Source: Tieghemostelium lacteum
Lineage: Eukaryota > Evosea > Eumycetozoa > Dictyosteliales > Raperosteliaceae
Assembly (NCBI GenBank): GCA_001606155.1
Contig: LODT01000047.1
Location: 1-64,000 of the forward strand
Length of the DNA stretch: 64,000 bases
Reading direction: 5' to 3'
This document shows positions 36,272-50,017 of the stretch, in pieces. Each line of letters begins with the position of its first letter. The stretch's first letter is position 1. The position numbers and the translations under genes are program-made. The notes under the pieces are model-generated. The model had not been told where the DNA came from and did not search any database. It saw only the letters and a program-made list of their open reading frames with translations.

Positions 36272-36344
36272 CGCTTTTAAGTGGGATCGAACCACTGACC
36301 TAGCGGTTAACAGCCGCTCGCTCTGCCGACTGAGCCATAAAAGC
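36272..36344 (-). tRNA. tRNA-Asn(GUU)
   Basis: The reverse strand gives a 73-nt cloverleaf with acceptor GCTTTTA/TAAAAGC, D-arm GCTC/GAGC, anticodon stem AGCGG/CCGCT with loop CTGTTAA (anticodon GTT), a TTCGATC T-loop on a GTGG/CCAC stem and discriminator G. There is no intron. A TRE-like element was inserted 43 bp upstream of it. Confidence 0.96.
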
Positions 36345-36387
36345 TTGATATGCCAAAATTAAATATTTTATAAAATAATTTTCTTTT

Positions 36388-36834
36388 TTGGGAATCAGTT
36401 AAAAGAGCTGTAAGAATGCTCCTTACCAAGTTACACAAGAGTACAGTAAAGATTAGTATAAAGTATACATAAAAGGTAGTCAGGAATGGATGACTATCAT
36501 CTTAAGACCTTTTAGCATAACTGTTAATACTGTATCTCTTACAGAGCAGAATGGGAAAAAACATTCGGCCTAATGTCCAAACACTGGAGACTCCACCACT
36601 ATAGACAAGGTAAAAAACCAATGTATATCCTCGATCAAATTTCAAATCAAAATGTTCACCAAGACTTGGTGCAAAAATAACAACCTAATACAAATTCTAA
36701 TACCAGACCATTTTATGGCCCTTTTCAATGTACATAAATAAACTTTAGATCCAACTCCTACATGTTAGGGGTCTGGGCATAAGGGTATCAATTGGTACGC
36801 CTTTAACTAAAAAAAAAATTGGGAATCTGTTAAA
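36388..36834 (+). mobile_element. TRE5-like LINE fragment with nested family A element
   Basis: The 3' part of the TRE-like element on the plus strand (about 36405-36818, A-tail near 36808-36818). It carries the end of its ORF2 ('EWEKTFGLMSKHW' is readable). The flanks TTGGGAATCAGTTAAA (36388-36403) and TTGGGAATCTGTTAAA (36819-36834) differ at one base in 16 and are the target-site duplication. The duplication starts 43 bp from the 5' end of tRNA-Asn. A 135-bp family A element sits inside (36409-36543). A second, older TRE tail ('gggtatcaattggta') continues at 36834-36870. Confidence 0.82.
36409..36543. mobile_element. Family A 135-bp TIR element (MITE-like)
   Basis: The element begins TGTAAGA and ends TCTTACA. 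It is flanked by GAGC on both sides (36405-36408 and 36544-36547). The intact TRE copy at 63600-63640 reads 'AAAAGAGCAGAATGG' with one GAGC, so it serves as the empty site. A same-length copy (135 bp) lies at 61616-61750. It has no coding capacity. Confidence 0.82.
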
Positions 36835-37112
36835 GGGTATCAATTGGTATTCCTATAACAAAAATAATTTGCTTTTTTTTTTTTAATCTTCCTATGAAGT
36901 TGGAGGAATGAGATGCCGTCTGAATATATGAAATACTGCTTCGAAGCCTGGAAAGAATACAAAAATTCAAAAATATAAATAAGATCCAACTGTTATAACT
37001 GATTCTCTTACATACAAATAAAAACACAGGTAAATATCCAAATAGTCATCTTTCAACCTATGTATCTGTAGCATTTAAAATAAATTTTCAAAGAACCCAT
37101 TCCCCTTAAAAA

Positions 37113-37187
37113 GAGAAGTCAAGAACCGATGACTATTTTCTTAAAACCTTTTGGTTTAACTGTTATATTTGTATCTCTTACACTAAC
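37113..37187. repeat. Partial, diverged family A element
   Basis: About 75 bp match one half of family A ('aagaaccgatgactatttt...tgtatctcttaca'). The right terminus TCTTACA is intact; the left half is missing. It is just 3' of the VPS13 gene. Confidence 0.65.
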
Positions 37188-37253
37188 TCAAAAATAAAAG
37201 AAAATTAATGAAAAATTGTAATTATAATACTTATTATATTTTATTTGTATGGA

Positions 37254-40200
37254 TTATGGACTATTTCTATATTTCCAAACTTTTTTACTATTATTCATGA
37301 GATCTTTAATTTTTCTTTGAATCTCAGTTCTAAATTCTTCATTTGGACAAGGGAAATTAACGGTGATTGGTTGAGTGTTTTGAGATGTTTGATAGGTAAC
37401 AATGATGACATTATTATTTATATTTGCCTTGGTTTCAATAATGTCAGAGATTTTAATACGCCAAAGTATATCATAGTTTTCTGGATTTACTACAGTATTA
37501 TTGGTAGTTGTATCGGTTTGATTACGAACATGTAAAAATATTAAATGTGCACTGGAAGCCAATAATATTTTATCTTTACTTAATACACTATGAAATTGGT
37601 ACCAACCATTAACCATAGGATTGCCGACAATGGAATATAATAAAAAGGAACCAGATGATTTATAATTATTATAGGTGAGTAATCTACCATCTTTTGGAAA
37701 GTATCTAGGAGATCTACGTCTTTTAATAGATAAAAGACTTTTTGCAACTGATGTTGAATTCTTTATACCTTCAGTTGCTTTGGAAACCAATTCAAATACA
37801 CCAACTGTTGGTTTTACAGCCACACCTATAAAACCTTTACCAATACCTTTAAAGAAACCTTCAATTGCATTTTGTTCTTGAGCACCTTTGATTGGTTCTT
37901 CAATGATACCTGTGATTCCACGTAGTACACCTTCACCTAGATCTCTAATACCTTGTTCAAGACCTTCACCAACACTTTTTGGTTTTCTCTTATTGGATTC
38001 GGTACGTTCTTTTATATAGTTTTCATCCATGGACAAATGAACTAAACCTTTACCTATGGTACCAGTAATCTTTGATGTTGAATCTGCAAATCCAAAAACA
38101 CTATTATTCACCAGACTACTTGTACCCTTTGATACACCAATTGCAAAATCTTGTGGACTCTTTACCAAACCCATAGCAGGTTCATGGAAGAAATCTTTAA
38201 AACCACTACCTAAAGATTCAGCCAATCTTATAGGATTACCAATAAAATCAAAACTACCAAATATCTTATGTGCCTGTCCCATCAATTGATAACTGAAATG
38301 TAATATAATCTCATCTATCACCTGTTTACTAGACAAGAATGGATGTGCCCATATAAAACCATTAAATTTAATTGGAGCTCTATCAATATTTAAAAATGGT
38401 GAATTGGATTTAAATCCAATTAACAACTCTGCCAATGAACGTGCACCCAATATGGCTTGAACTTCTTTTGGTGATTTACAACTGACAAAACTTAAATTCA
38501 CCTTTAATGGATTAATATGTAACATTTCAAAATATACCATATGATAACTGATATTGGATACATTCTTTGTCTGTAAAATCTCTTCTGTTGTAATGGTAGG
38601 ATGTAATGTCAAATGTTCATTCAATGATGATAAATTAATATTTATAAATGATAATGCATTTAAAATACTAGATTCATCAAGTGATAAATCAAATTCCTGT
38701 ACCAATATTGATAAATATCTAAAAAACATAATATTCTTATATTTTAAAGATCTAGTTGAACTAAATTGTATAAATGGTATTGGTTTACTATTATTATTAT
38801 TATTATTATTTGTTGTTGTTGATGTTGGAGATGATGTTGAAGTAGATTTTTTAGTTTTACATAAAAATACTGGAAAATTTGATTGATAACGTTGATCATC
38901 AATTTGTAAATCATCCAAATTAAATTGAATATATTGATCACCTTTAAATTGTTTAAAATCTAATTTTATACCTTCAAGTGTAAAATAGATAAATTCTTCA
39001 ATATTTTGACTGATAACTGAAATGGATAATGATTGTAAATTTAAAGAAATTTCAATCTTATTACTATCGTCTTGTTGTTCAATTGTTCTTAATAATTCTT
39101 GTGTTGTGTTACTATTACTACTATCTCTTGAATTTGTACCTTTTAATTGTGATTTTTCTTGAATTATTAATATACGTATTGGACCATCTGGAACAATACT
39201 AATATCAAAATCTACCTTTTCATCAGCAATTTTTACAGAGACTTGACTATTCTCTTCAAGATTATCTAAACGATAATAATGTTTTAGTAGATTACTACCA
39301 ACAGTATTGGAATTACCTGGAAATTCAATAAATAATTTCTTTGGTAATATAGGATGATCCCATGTATAAGGTATACAGGTGGTTGGTGGTAATCTTTCCC
39401 AAATTTCAGTCTTTTTCTGTCTAATCCATAATGGATAAGAAGTTTGATTATCAATCTTGTATGGTGGTAACTCTTGATTTTGTTCATTTAGAATAATCAT
39501 AGTATTGGTCATGGATTTTGTTGACTTTATACGAATGGTTACAGAGATGAATAAATCATCAAGTAAAGCATTCTTACTGTCATCTTTGGTAGTTGAAATT
39601 GCAGAATCCTTTTTATCACGATTTCTACATGTATTTATAAATTCAGTTTCTGTACGAAGTCTCAATACAATCTGTGATAGTTCTTTGGGATTGAAATATC
39701 CAGACCATTTTAATTCTTTACCTGGTTCAGGTTGATAGGCAATTCTAATGATTTTCTCTTCCTGTGATGATGGGAACTGGAATGGTAATGACTGATTTGG
39801 TAGAATAGTTTGTGTATTTTGTGTACAATCAAACTGTTGATAGAATATCTTATATTTTGTAGTATTTACTATAAGATACATTGGTGAGAAGGTAACCACC
39901 TTGGTACGGAAAAACTTGGAGTTACTAGGTAAGATATTAACAGATAATTGATAAAAAGTCTTTGGTGGTAACTTTTTTGTTAGATTTTTAATATCCTTTT
40001 CCTGATCAGTTTTATCCTCTTGAATTTGAATATTTGAATTGGTACCTGTTGCTTGACTATTCAATGAAAATGGTGATGACCATTTACTATTTGCAATCTT
40101 TAGACTAAATCTACCACCAATAACACTCATGTCATTATAGGCAAACATAAAAGGTTTCAATGGATGTGCCCAATCATCATTATACCAATCACGACTGTCC

Positions 40201-43200
40201 ACAGGCATTTGTTGATTGTCATTACTATTACTTTTTGACATTTCTAACCACTGTTGCTGTGTTTGTGCTGGATCAACAGTTTGTGCACCAATATGATGTC
40301 TGAAATACAATGGTAAACCAGTTTGATTAATCATCCAATATTCACAGAATATAGATACCAATCTACTGCCATTAGGTTGAATTCTATTATCAAAACTAAT
40401 CAATAGTGGATTCATTTTTTGATCATGAATTTTAATCTTGTCAGGACACTGTTGCCCAAATATAGATTCAATAAGAAATGGTTGTGACCATGGATAATCA
40501 TATATCTGCAACTCCATATAAATCTCCAACAATGGATCATAAACCAATAGTGGTAGTTTCATACCAGTTGGTATAGTACCACTTAAAAATGGTGATCCAA
40601 TAACCTGTTTATTCCTACCGTGATAAATACGATACTGTAAATCACATGCCAATACATTTTCAATCATTATAGGTGCATTAATTGAAATTGCATTCTTTTT
40701 CTCTATTGTATTCTTTTCAATACTTGCTAAGAATACAAATGGTAATTTACTCTTATGTTGACATATCATTTTTGATGATAATTGATTATTATTATTATTA
40801 TTAATATTATTATTATTAATATTTTGTTGTTGTTGCTGTTGATTACCATGTAATAAATTATTAATTGTTGATTGTTGTTGTGTTGATTGTTTTTGAATCA
40901 TTTTAAAATTGGTTACAACTTTTTTACAATCAATTCTTTCTTTGGAGAATTCATATCCTAAATTGTAGGGTTTAAAATTAACTCTACCAATTGTGAATCC
41001 AACTGGTATTGGTACAGTTGTATGTGGTTGAATATGAAATTCAATGGATTTTGATTGATCATTACCAGGTTGAACACTATGAACAGTAACTGGAATATCA
41101 GTACTATTATGAATAGTAAAATTAGAGTGGAATGAAAGAATCTTACTACCATTTCTATAACTAATATCATAAAGTAACTTTACAGAACTATCAGGCATTG
41201 GGTGAATAGTATAGGTACCAACATTATCAATAGGTAGTGATTCAATAGTTTTAAATTCACCATGTAAATGAAAATTCAATTTCATTTGACTTGGTCCTAG
41301 TGATGTTAATAACTCTTGTCTGGAGTTATGTAATAGTTTAGGGGATGTTGTTACTGATGAACTCTTTGGTGGTGGTGACTTCATTATAGATTGTAACATT
41401 AACTGTGGTGTAGAATTTTTACTATTCTGATCACTAACTACCTTTGGTATCTGTAATGGTAATTCTGCTCCAATTGGCACTTCAATTGGTTCTTCATACT
41501 TATCACCAATCCAATACCACAATACAGTTCCAGTATCATTTTTAATATAATATTCATAACTATTTAAAAATGATTGTGATTTTAATTGATCTTCTTGTAT
41601 TTCATTTCTATTATTATTATTATCATTTGTTGTTGAGGTTGTTGAGGTTGTAGTTGATTTATTATAATAATCATCAGCCCAAATTTGATAAGTTGAAATT
41701 GAAGTATTTACAAATTCTTTTGTAATATTTAATTGAAGAGGATGTTTTGAAATGAAACTAGTTGTTAGACCAGATTGTAATGATCTATTGGAAGTGAATA
41801 GGAATGTCCAAGGTTCAACAAGAGGTTCCCAAACACCAATATGACTATTAAAATAGTTTACATCAGTATTTACTTCAACTGTTAATGCCATTTGTGAACT
41901 AATTGGATGAGTGAATATACTATTTTTAAATTTCTTTAAAATGATTGAAATTAATGGTTTTACTAATCTGACATTATGATCATCATTCAATACAAATTCA
42001 CCTCTTTCTAATGTAAATGTAAAATATTTTTGAATATTTTCATTTACTTGTTGTGGCATCTCAGAGTGTGTCTCTTGATTATGATCATCCATTTTAGATT
42101 TATCATTCTGCATTAGTTCTAATTGTTTAGAGACATTTCCAATGATTTTAGTTAGGAGTTTAAAATCTCTATAGGAGAAATGTACTATAATCTGGTCAAT
42201 TGATAAATTGGATTCTGAGATTTTCTGTTGACTTGATGTGATTTGGTAAATTAGTTTAAATGGTTCAATAATCTTGATATTGGTGAAATCATTTTGATTG
42301 ATTAGTGATCTATATACTTGGACATTAGATGCCTCTACCATGGAGATGTTCTCAACTCCCATAGCACCTTTAGAAGTTGATTGTATATTAAGAGAACTAC
42401 GAATTACCAATGTCTTTTCATTTGATCCATTACCTGATATAGTTGTATCACCAGGTAATACTAATTTAATATCCAAAATCTTTAGTGTAAACAATGATAA
42501 ACCAGATTGAATAACTTCCTCATTTAGTGGTGGTTCACCATAAACTTTAACTTGATACCTATTCCAAGTATCAAAATAGATTTTAACCAATTCCAATACA
42601 CTCTCTTGTAGAGGTAACCAACATTGTGGATTAAATACAACATAAATCTGATTGAGATCAACTTGAAAGAGATTTTGTTGAATTGGTGGTGGTTTCATGG
42701 ATCCTCTAATCAGTAGTCTATTTGTAGGACTTTCCGATTGAACTTTTGATAAATTCAAAGGTTCCATTACAATAGGTTGTGAGAATATAGTTCTTAATTG
42801 ACTATGACTACTTGAACAATGATCTGTCATTGTAATTTCAATAATCTCTAATTGCATACTTGTTTCCATAGGTTCATATACCATTTCTAATCTAGCACTA
42901 CTAGTTGACAATGATACCAATCTATCATCACTAGTCAAACCAGCTCTTCTCAATAACAATATAGAAAATCTACCCATTTGACAATGTAATTTACCTTTCT
43001 GTTTCTGTTGTTTTTGTAATTCTTGTTGTTCCATTACACTTGAACTCATATCATCTTCCATCTGATTACCACCATTACTCTTCCCTTGTGATCTCTTATC
43101 ACCTTGAATAATCTCAGATGAGAATTCTGAGAAATTACCATCCAACAATTGTAATATACATTTAATCTCATATTCAGAGACTACCAATTCAAATTGAGAT

Positions 43201-45972
43201 AGTGAAACATTTCTCTCCCAAGGTGGTACATTTGTCCTATAATTATCCATTGGTATAGGTGTACGCAAATGAATATTTAAATTAATATCCTTTACCATAT
43301 TTCCATAGGATCTTGAACTAGTTCCATTATTTTGATCAACATTTAAACCACTAAGTAATTTGATATTACTAGCATCAATAAAAATATGTTCAATTAAATA
43401 TTGATCATATGATTTACCATTAGATTCACTTGATGAAGAAGTTGGCTTTGTAAATTGATTATGAATTCTAATTTTACCAAGATCAGTTATGAAAATCTGA
43501 TTGGATAGAGATGATAGTGGTGTTATGATATAGGGATTCTGAATTTCAATTTCAAATAATAGACTAGTACGATTTTGGCTGACAACTGCTGCAGCACTGT
43601 ATATTGATGATTTTAGGTATTCACGCATTGAATTTACCTGTTCCAGAAATACTCTAATTTCTTCAACAAATCTATTCAAATATACAAATTTCATACTACT
43701 AATATTAACATTTAATCTCTGTTGTTGTAATTGTTGTAATTGTTCAAATTCAAACGTTACTAATGAACTATCATTAATTGATCCAAAGTTACTTGTACTA
43801 CTATTAATTTCTGAATAATTATTTAAATTATTTAAATTATTATTACTAGATGAACTTGATGTTGATGATGATGTTGATGATGAAGTAGATTGTAATTTTC
43901 TTTCTTGAGTTGTTAGAATAGTTCTATAATTTCTACCTTCCATTGTCATATCATATAGAGTTAATGAACCTAATCTACCAGTTAGAATTGATCTATTGGA
44001 ATACATATCAAATATACTTGAATAATTGGTAAATGATGCTTTTATCAATGGTGTTGAGTTTTCTTTTGTCAATAGAATTCTAACTAATTTAATTAATAAT
44101 TTAATTCTAGTTTCAATTACAGTGTTGTTATTATTATTATTACTATTATTATTAAAATTTGTACTATTTATAGTTGGTGATGTTATTGTACTTTTGAACA
44201 TTGTACTTTGGGACATTGGATTTGGTGATCTCTGTCTTTGATAGGAAAGTGTTTGAACACTATTTAGAAATTCAATTAAACCAGCTACTGTTTTCTTATT
44301 GAGAATTAGATTAATTTGTGGAAATTCAATATCTAATTGTTTGTTAATCTGTTGGTAGTGTGGACTGTCCAATGATGTTTGTACTAGTTTAAATTGAATT
44401 TTTGGTACATTGGAACTTTGTTGAGATAACTCTAGATCTGTCATCATCGGTGTAATGTGTGAGGAGCTAGTTGCTAGATAATCACCATTACCAGGTGACT
44501 TTTGTAAACAATCCTCTATCCATAGACCTTGTATACCCAATTCCAATGTAGTACCATAAAGTTTCTGTTCAAATAGGCCTTGTATATTACAAAGATATAA
44601 CATTGCCATTGGATATATTCTTTGATCATCTTGATTCTCTAATCCCAATCTTATATTAAACCTTTTCATCTGAAATCTACCTTCAATCATTTTATAATTC
44701 TCTACCAATTCTCTTGAATATTTCTTTTGCACCATTTTTTCAATGGACTTTGGTAATCTATCCAACTGTTGAGGTAACTGGGATTGAGTATCAGCTGGTG
44801 CTAATATAACCTGTTGAATAACATTCATCAAATCAACATATTGTGATGAAGTTAGATTAAACTCCAATAAATCAATAGATGCCATTAATTTCAAACTAGT
44901 CAGATACTGGTTAGAGAGTTTAGATATTTTCAATGAAAACTCTGCATTAAATGGATTTGCAATATTCATGTGATATCTCTGAACTTGTTCCTTATCCCTC
45001 CAATCCCTAGACAAATTTGACAATAATACCTGTGTATCGCATAGACTGAATTTATATTCATCATAAAACTCCTCCCAATAGGATAATGATTGTGTACTTT
45101 CATATACATCCTGAGAGTTCAAATGCTTCTTGATATTTGGTTTCTCTTTTGGATCATGGTGTATAACCAATTGACCCAAATCTAATATTAACATATTAGT
45201 TTTAGGATCAACTACATTTTCAGGTATAATGATAATAGGAGCCTTCAAAGCCAAATGTATACTAATTGTCATTTGATTACTAATTGCCAATAACAATTTC
45301 TCACCATACTGTAACTTTATATTATTAATAGTCTCTGAAGCATATTTCTCCAAATCATCATAGAGTTCAGAAACCACCTGATTACCCTGATCACTCTTAA
45401 AGAAATTACCAATAGTGGTAATAAAACTAGGATAGTATATAATATTTATAGGTTTAGATACTATAGTTAACCCATAATTTACCAATTGATCCATTGGAAA
45501 TCTTTCAAATCTAATATTTAAAATATTATCATTCGTACCAGAAGAAGCACTATGATCCTGATTACTGTAGATTAATTTTGAAAATTGTGAATTTCTAGTA
45601 GAATTATCAATTAACTCCAAATTACCCAACTGAGCAATAAAAACATAGGAATTGGATGCCTTGGTTTGAAAATTTAAATTTAAATTCTTTAAACTCAGTA
45701 CTGACATGTTACGTTGATTTTTGATTAATTTAATTAATCCCTCTTCCAATGTAAACTGAATTTCGGTTTTCAAATAGTTATTCACAGATTTACTATCACC
45801 CGATATAGATTCTGACATTGTACTACTAGTCAATGGATTCTCTTCATAACCAATAGTCTCATAAATTTCATTCCAATCTTCTTTTGATAATTGAATATCA
45901 TTACTTGTATTATTAGTAGTAGTATTACTATTTGGTGAGGGTTTCCACCATGATGATAACCATCCACTACTT

Positions 45973-46015
<43 letters not shown>

Positions 46016-47386
46016 AATTGGTTGATTTTTGAGTTAAAGTTGGTTTAATAGTCTTTTTTTCTTCCTTTTCTAACATTTTATAGGTTAGAGATCTAAAGAG
46101 TAAAATGGATTCGGTTGATAGTTTCCATTCTAAAGCATCTAAACGAGTTTGTTCGGTAGGATGAATTGATTTCTTTTTGAATTTTTTGAATAGTTTAATA
46201 TATTCTTTTTTATCATGTAGAAATTCAAATACATATGACCATGATTTTTGATATCTCTGTTTATGAATACGTTCTCTTACACTATTAATTGTATATTGCC
46301 ACCACAATTTTGGAGATTGTCTCACACTAACCATAGGTCTATTTACCCTAAATTCCAAAGATTTCTTAAACAATGTCAAACCCTCCAACATGTTGGTTAT
46401 ATCTTGATATTGGCTATCAGAAATTGAAAATTCACTAACTCCAAACCCAAATGACAATGAATATTTTGGTACTTTATCATCTGGTATTAAATTCTTATTT
46501 AATATTAATTTTACTTTTGCTGAAACTGTTGGTAATATATATTGTTGTTGTTGATCATTATTATTATTATTATTAGTTTTTATCATCGATTTTAATTGTT
46601 GCTGTAAATCAATAGAAGATTGATATTGAAGTGGTTTGGTATTGGAATTCCAATAAATTGAAAATTGATCGAGATCTACAAGTTTATGAACAATGGTATT
46701 TTCATCTTTTAGAAAAGTTGGTTGCCACTGAGAATCTGTTGATTTTGCAATCAATTGATTCAGAGTTACTCCAACTGCAAATGGAACATTATTTACAGTG
46801 TCTTCGTATCTAATATGTACAGATTCAATATATAATTGTAGATTATCAATTATTGTTGCTAATAATTTACCACCAAATGAACTTGATTCATCATGACCTT
46901 GTTCCTCTTCACTCTTTATTCCTACACCCTGCTGTTTATTCAATTTTTTTTTATTCCATAATGATTCTTGAATATTCAATTTTAATTGTTTCTCTTCTTG
47001 TTCCTTTTTCCTATAATAATTCTCATCAAATTCATTGGTAGACTCTGCCAATATATAAATTCCCTCTAATTTAATTATAGCTTGTTTTGTCTTTAACTAT
47101 AGTTAAATTTTATAAAATTCCAAAGTAAATATCATTCATAATCTCAATCTTATAAAAATAAATAACCTACATTATTCCAAGGTATATGTAAAGATAATTT
47201 CTTAACAATTGCATGTTTTACAATTACATTTGGCAATAGAGATTGAAGTGCTGTTCTTTTGATTTTAACATCTTGTAATACTGCATCTCCACTTAGAAAA
47301 CTTAATTTTATGTTATCTTTATTCAAATCATCTAAATATTCTCCTAGATATTTCGTTAAAACACTAGCAGCGAGTGTTGATACCAT
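37254..47386 (-). CDS. VPS13-family bridge-like lipid transfer protein
   Basis: Exon 1 (47386-47171) and exon 2 (47096-37254) join at phase 0 across a 74-bp intron to give 3352 residues. The N-terminal chorein motif 'LTKYLGEYLDDLNKDNIKLS' starts at residue 10. A very long beta-rich rod follows, then the VAB/SHR-BD region ('WSQPFLIESIFG' and repeats near residues 2000-2600), the ATG2_C-like segment ('GNPIRLAESLGSGFKDFFHEP') and a C-terminal PH-like domain. VPS13 proteins carry bulk phospholipid between membranes at contact sites. Dictyostelium has several paralogues, including TipC; which one this is cannot be decided here. Poly-Asn and poly-Gln inserts are scattered in predicted loops. The size is normal for the family. 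Confidence 0.95.
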
Positions 47387-47681
47387 TGTAATGGTTTTTT
47401 TTTTGATATTTTGGTAATTATATTTAATAAAAATACAAAAAAAAAAAAAAAAAAAAAAAGTATAAATTCATTTTGATAATTCCCCTCCACACACCAATGG
47501 TGAACCTGTTAAAAATATTCCCAAGTTTTAAAAAAATAAAAAAATTATTGACTAGAGTGATCTAATAAGAAAAATGAAGATTCATATGAACTTGAAAATT
47601 TTTTTTTTTTTTTAAAAATTGTTTTTTTTCCAGTTCACGTTGCATCTTTGAAATAAAAATTTTTTTTAATATTAGATAAAT

Positions 47682-48749
47682 ATGGAAACAGAGAATAGAA
47701 AAGTAGCATTAATTTCAGGTATTACTGGACAAGATGGATCATATTTAACAGAATTTCTATTAGAAAAAGGATATCAAGTTCATGGTATTATTAGAAGATC
47801 ATCATCATTTAATACTAGTAGAATTGAACATTTATATCATGACAGACATACAGGTAAAGGAAAAATGATATTACACTATGGTGATTTAACAGACTCCACC
47901 AATTTAGTAGGTATCATTTCCAAAGTGAACCCAACTGAGATTTATAATCTCGGAGCACAGTCTCATGTTAAAGTCAGTTTTGATATGAGTGAATACACAG
48001 CCAATGTAGACGGTCTTGGTTGTTTACGTATTCTCGATGCCATTCGTTCATGTGGTTTAGAAGATAAAGTTAAATTCTATCAAGCCTCTACCTCAGAACT
48101 CTATGGAAAGGTACAAGAGATTCCTCAATCTGAAACCACACCTTTTTACCCACGTTCCCCCTATGCAGTTGCCAAACAATTTGCCTATTGGATTGTTGTA
48201 AACTACAGAGAGGCTTATAACATGTACGCATGTAACGGTATATTATTCAACCACGAGTCACCAAGAAGAGGTCCAACCTTTGTAACTAGAAAAATCACTA
48301 GATTTGTTGCTAAAGTTGCTACTGGTTCTAAAGATACTCTCTATTTGGGTAACATCAATGCACAACGTGATTGGGGTCATGCTAGAGACTATGTAGAGGC
48401 AATGTGGTTAATGTTACAACAAGAAAAACCACAAGACTTTGTCATTGCAACTGGTGAAACTACCTCTGTTCGTCTATTTGTTGAAAAATCATTCAAAGAG
48501 ATTAACATTGACATTAAATGGCGTGGTGAAGGTATTCAAGAGGAAGGTTACTGTGAGAAAACTGGTAGAGTCTATGTTAAAATTGATCCACAATATTTCC
48601 GTCCAACTGAAGTAGATTTACTCCTTGGTACCCCTGCTAAAGCTAAAAAAGAACTAAACTGGACTCCAAGAACATCTCTAGATGAATTGGTTAAAGAAAT
48701 GGTTCAAAAAGATATTGAATACTTGAAAAACAATGATCAATACAATTAA
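47682..48749 (+). CDS. gmd: GDP-mannose 4,6-dehydratase
   Basis: A single exon encodes 355 residues, full family length. The Rossmann motif '[19 protein letters not shown]', the catalytic Ser/Thr-Tyr-Lys set ('STSELYGK', 'YAVAK') and '[17 protein letters not shown]' are intact. The enzyme converts GDP-mannose to GDP-4-keto-6-deoxymannose, the first step towards GDP-fucose. In Dictyostelium fucose is used on Skp1 and on surface and spore-coat glycoproteins. Codon use is markedly less AT-driven than in its neighbours, which fits strong expression. It shares a 295-bp divergent promoter with VPS13. Confidence 0.98.
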   Translation: METENRKVALISGITGQDGSYLTEFLLEKGYQVHGIIRRSSSFNTSRIEHLYHDRHTGKGKMILHYGDLTDSTNLVGIISKVNPTEIYNLGAQSHVKVSFDMSEYTANVDGLGCLRILDAIRSCGLEDKVKFYQASTSELYGKVQEIPQSETTPFYPRSPYAVAKQFAYWIVVNYREAYNMYACNGILFNHESPRRGPTFVTRKITRFVAKVATGSKDTLYLGNINAQRDWGHARDYVEAMWLMLQQEKPQDFVIATGETTSVRLFVEKSFKEINIDIKWRGEGIQEEGYCEKTGRVYVKIDPQYFRPTEVDLLLGTPAKAKKELNWTPRTSLDELVKEMVQKDIEYLKNNDQYN

Positions 48750-49091
48750 TAAATATTTGATAAAAAAAAAATTTACCCTTTTTTCTCCCAACTATTTAAT
48801 AAACAGTAATATAATATAATTTTACAACTATCATTATATATTTGTTGAAAAAAAAATCTTAGGTGTTTATTGTTCTCCACAAATGACTTAAAAATTTATA
48901 AACTAACAAAAAGGTATCTTACTAAATTAATGGTGTATGTTCCTAAATTGATACTAAAATATTCTGTTGATTTTGTTCTTATTTAATTAAACTTTTTACA
49001 TAGTGATTTATGTATATTCAAAGCACATTCCAGTCTGGGATTGTAATTCTGACATCAATTTGTTTGTCAAAGTGTCTCTATTTGATAATTA
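48750..49091. other. Convergent 3' flanks, no gene seen
   Basis: About 340 bp between the GMD stop and the stop of the convergent SLOG gene. It is AT-rich and no RNA gene or repeat is recognised. Confidence 0.6.
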
Positions 49092-49871
49092 TTATTTTAT
49101 CTTTTGGAAAAAGTCTGTAATTAGAGTATCACTTTTTAACTTTTTTTTGGTGAGATCACATTCATTATTGTTATGTTCAGTTGTGGGCGAACTTAACAAA
49201 AAGGAATCAAATGACCTTTTGGATAAAATTTTCTCTACGGATGGAAGTGTTGCGGTTGTAGTTATAGTTTCTGAGGATGCTATTGGTTTTGTTAAAAAAG
49301 TTGCAGGTAAGGTGAAATGATATTTATTTGTTGACTTTGATTTATTCCAAGTATCTAATGTACCACTTTTTTCAGGTATCTCACCTTTTCCAAAAGTGAA
49401 TGCTAATATATAATCAGATTTTGCAACTTTTGTATTCCTGCTATGAAAGCCATTTGAAGATGTATCTATAACAGCACCCAATTCTTTTGCTTTCATTATA
49501 TCACCAATAGAATCTTTACCTATTTGTTTTGTGAATGATATATGATAATTGTTTGATGATCTCCCTGGGTTTAACCTCCAGTCACTTGAATTTGAATCGT
49601 AGTATACATATTTGTTTTCTTTCTCAACAATAGGACATGGTAAATATAGAATCAAATTATATTTTATTGGATCTTCTAAATATAACTCAACAGCTATTTG
49701 ATCAGCCCACGCGGCACCTCCACTAACCAATGTTATTTCTTTACTTTTACTTAATAATTCATGTTGACTAATAAATGATTTAACCTTATTACACATATAT
49801 TCAAAATGAGATATTAAAAGTGGGTTTCTTTTATTTCTACCTGCTGTTCCAATAATTGATATTGTGGTCAT
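49092..49871 (-). CDS. SLOG-domain protein with C-terminal PIP-like motif
   Basis: A single exon encodes 259 residues. The Rossmann-like SLOG fold shows 'ISIIGTAGR' (residues 4-12) and 'LVSGGAAWADQIAVELYL' (48-65), a nucleotide-binding glycine loop as in YspA/DprA-like proteins. 'DYILAFTFGKGEIPEKSGT' is the later conserved block. A basic, Ser-rich linker leads to 'DTLITDFFQKIK' at the very C-terminus (248-259). Positions 251-255 fit the hydrophobic-x-x-aromatic-aromatic core of PCNA-interacting (PIP) motifs, but the usual leading Gln is absent. Eukaryotic SLOG proteins of this type have no settled function. It shares a 146-bp divergent promoter with the UBL-VWA-E2 gene. Confidence 0.75.
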   Translation of the reverse strand: MTTISIIGTAGRNKRNPLLISHFEYMCNKVKSFISQHELLSKSKEITLVSGGAAWADQIAVELYLEDPIKYNLILYLPCPIVEKENKYVYYDSNSSDWRLNPGRSSNNYHISFTKQIGKDSIGDIMKAKELGAVIDTSSNGFHSRNTKVAKSDYILAFTFGKGEIPEKSGTLDTWNKSKSTNKYHFTLPATFLTKPIASSETITTTATLPSVEKILSKRSFDSFLLSSPTTEHNNNECDLTKKKLKSDTLITDFFQKIK

Positions 49872-50017
49872 TTTATCTTTAAAAAAGAGAAATTTTGAAA
49901 GTATTGGTAAAAAAGCAAAAATCTGTAAATTAAAATGGATATTTTAATAATCCTAAACTATTAAGTTAATTTTTTTTATATGAATTCATGTCAATTTTCT
50001 TTTTATTAAATATTAAA

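Noticed and set aside
38554-38886. 110-codon plus-strand frame inside VPS13
   Set aside because: Antisense shadow of a continuous 9.8-kb coding exon.
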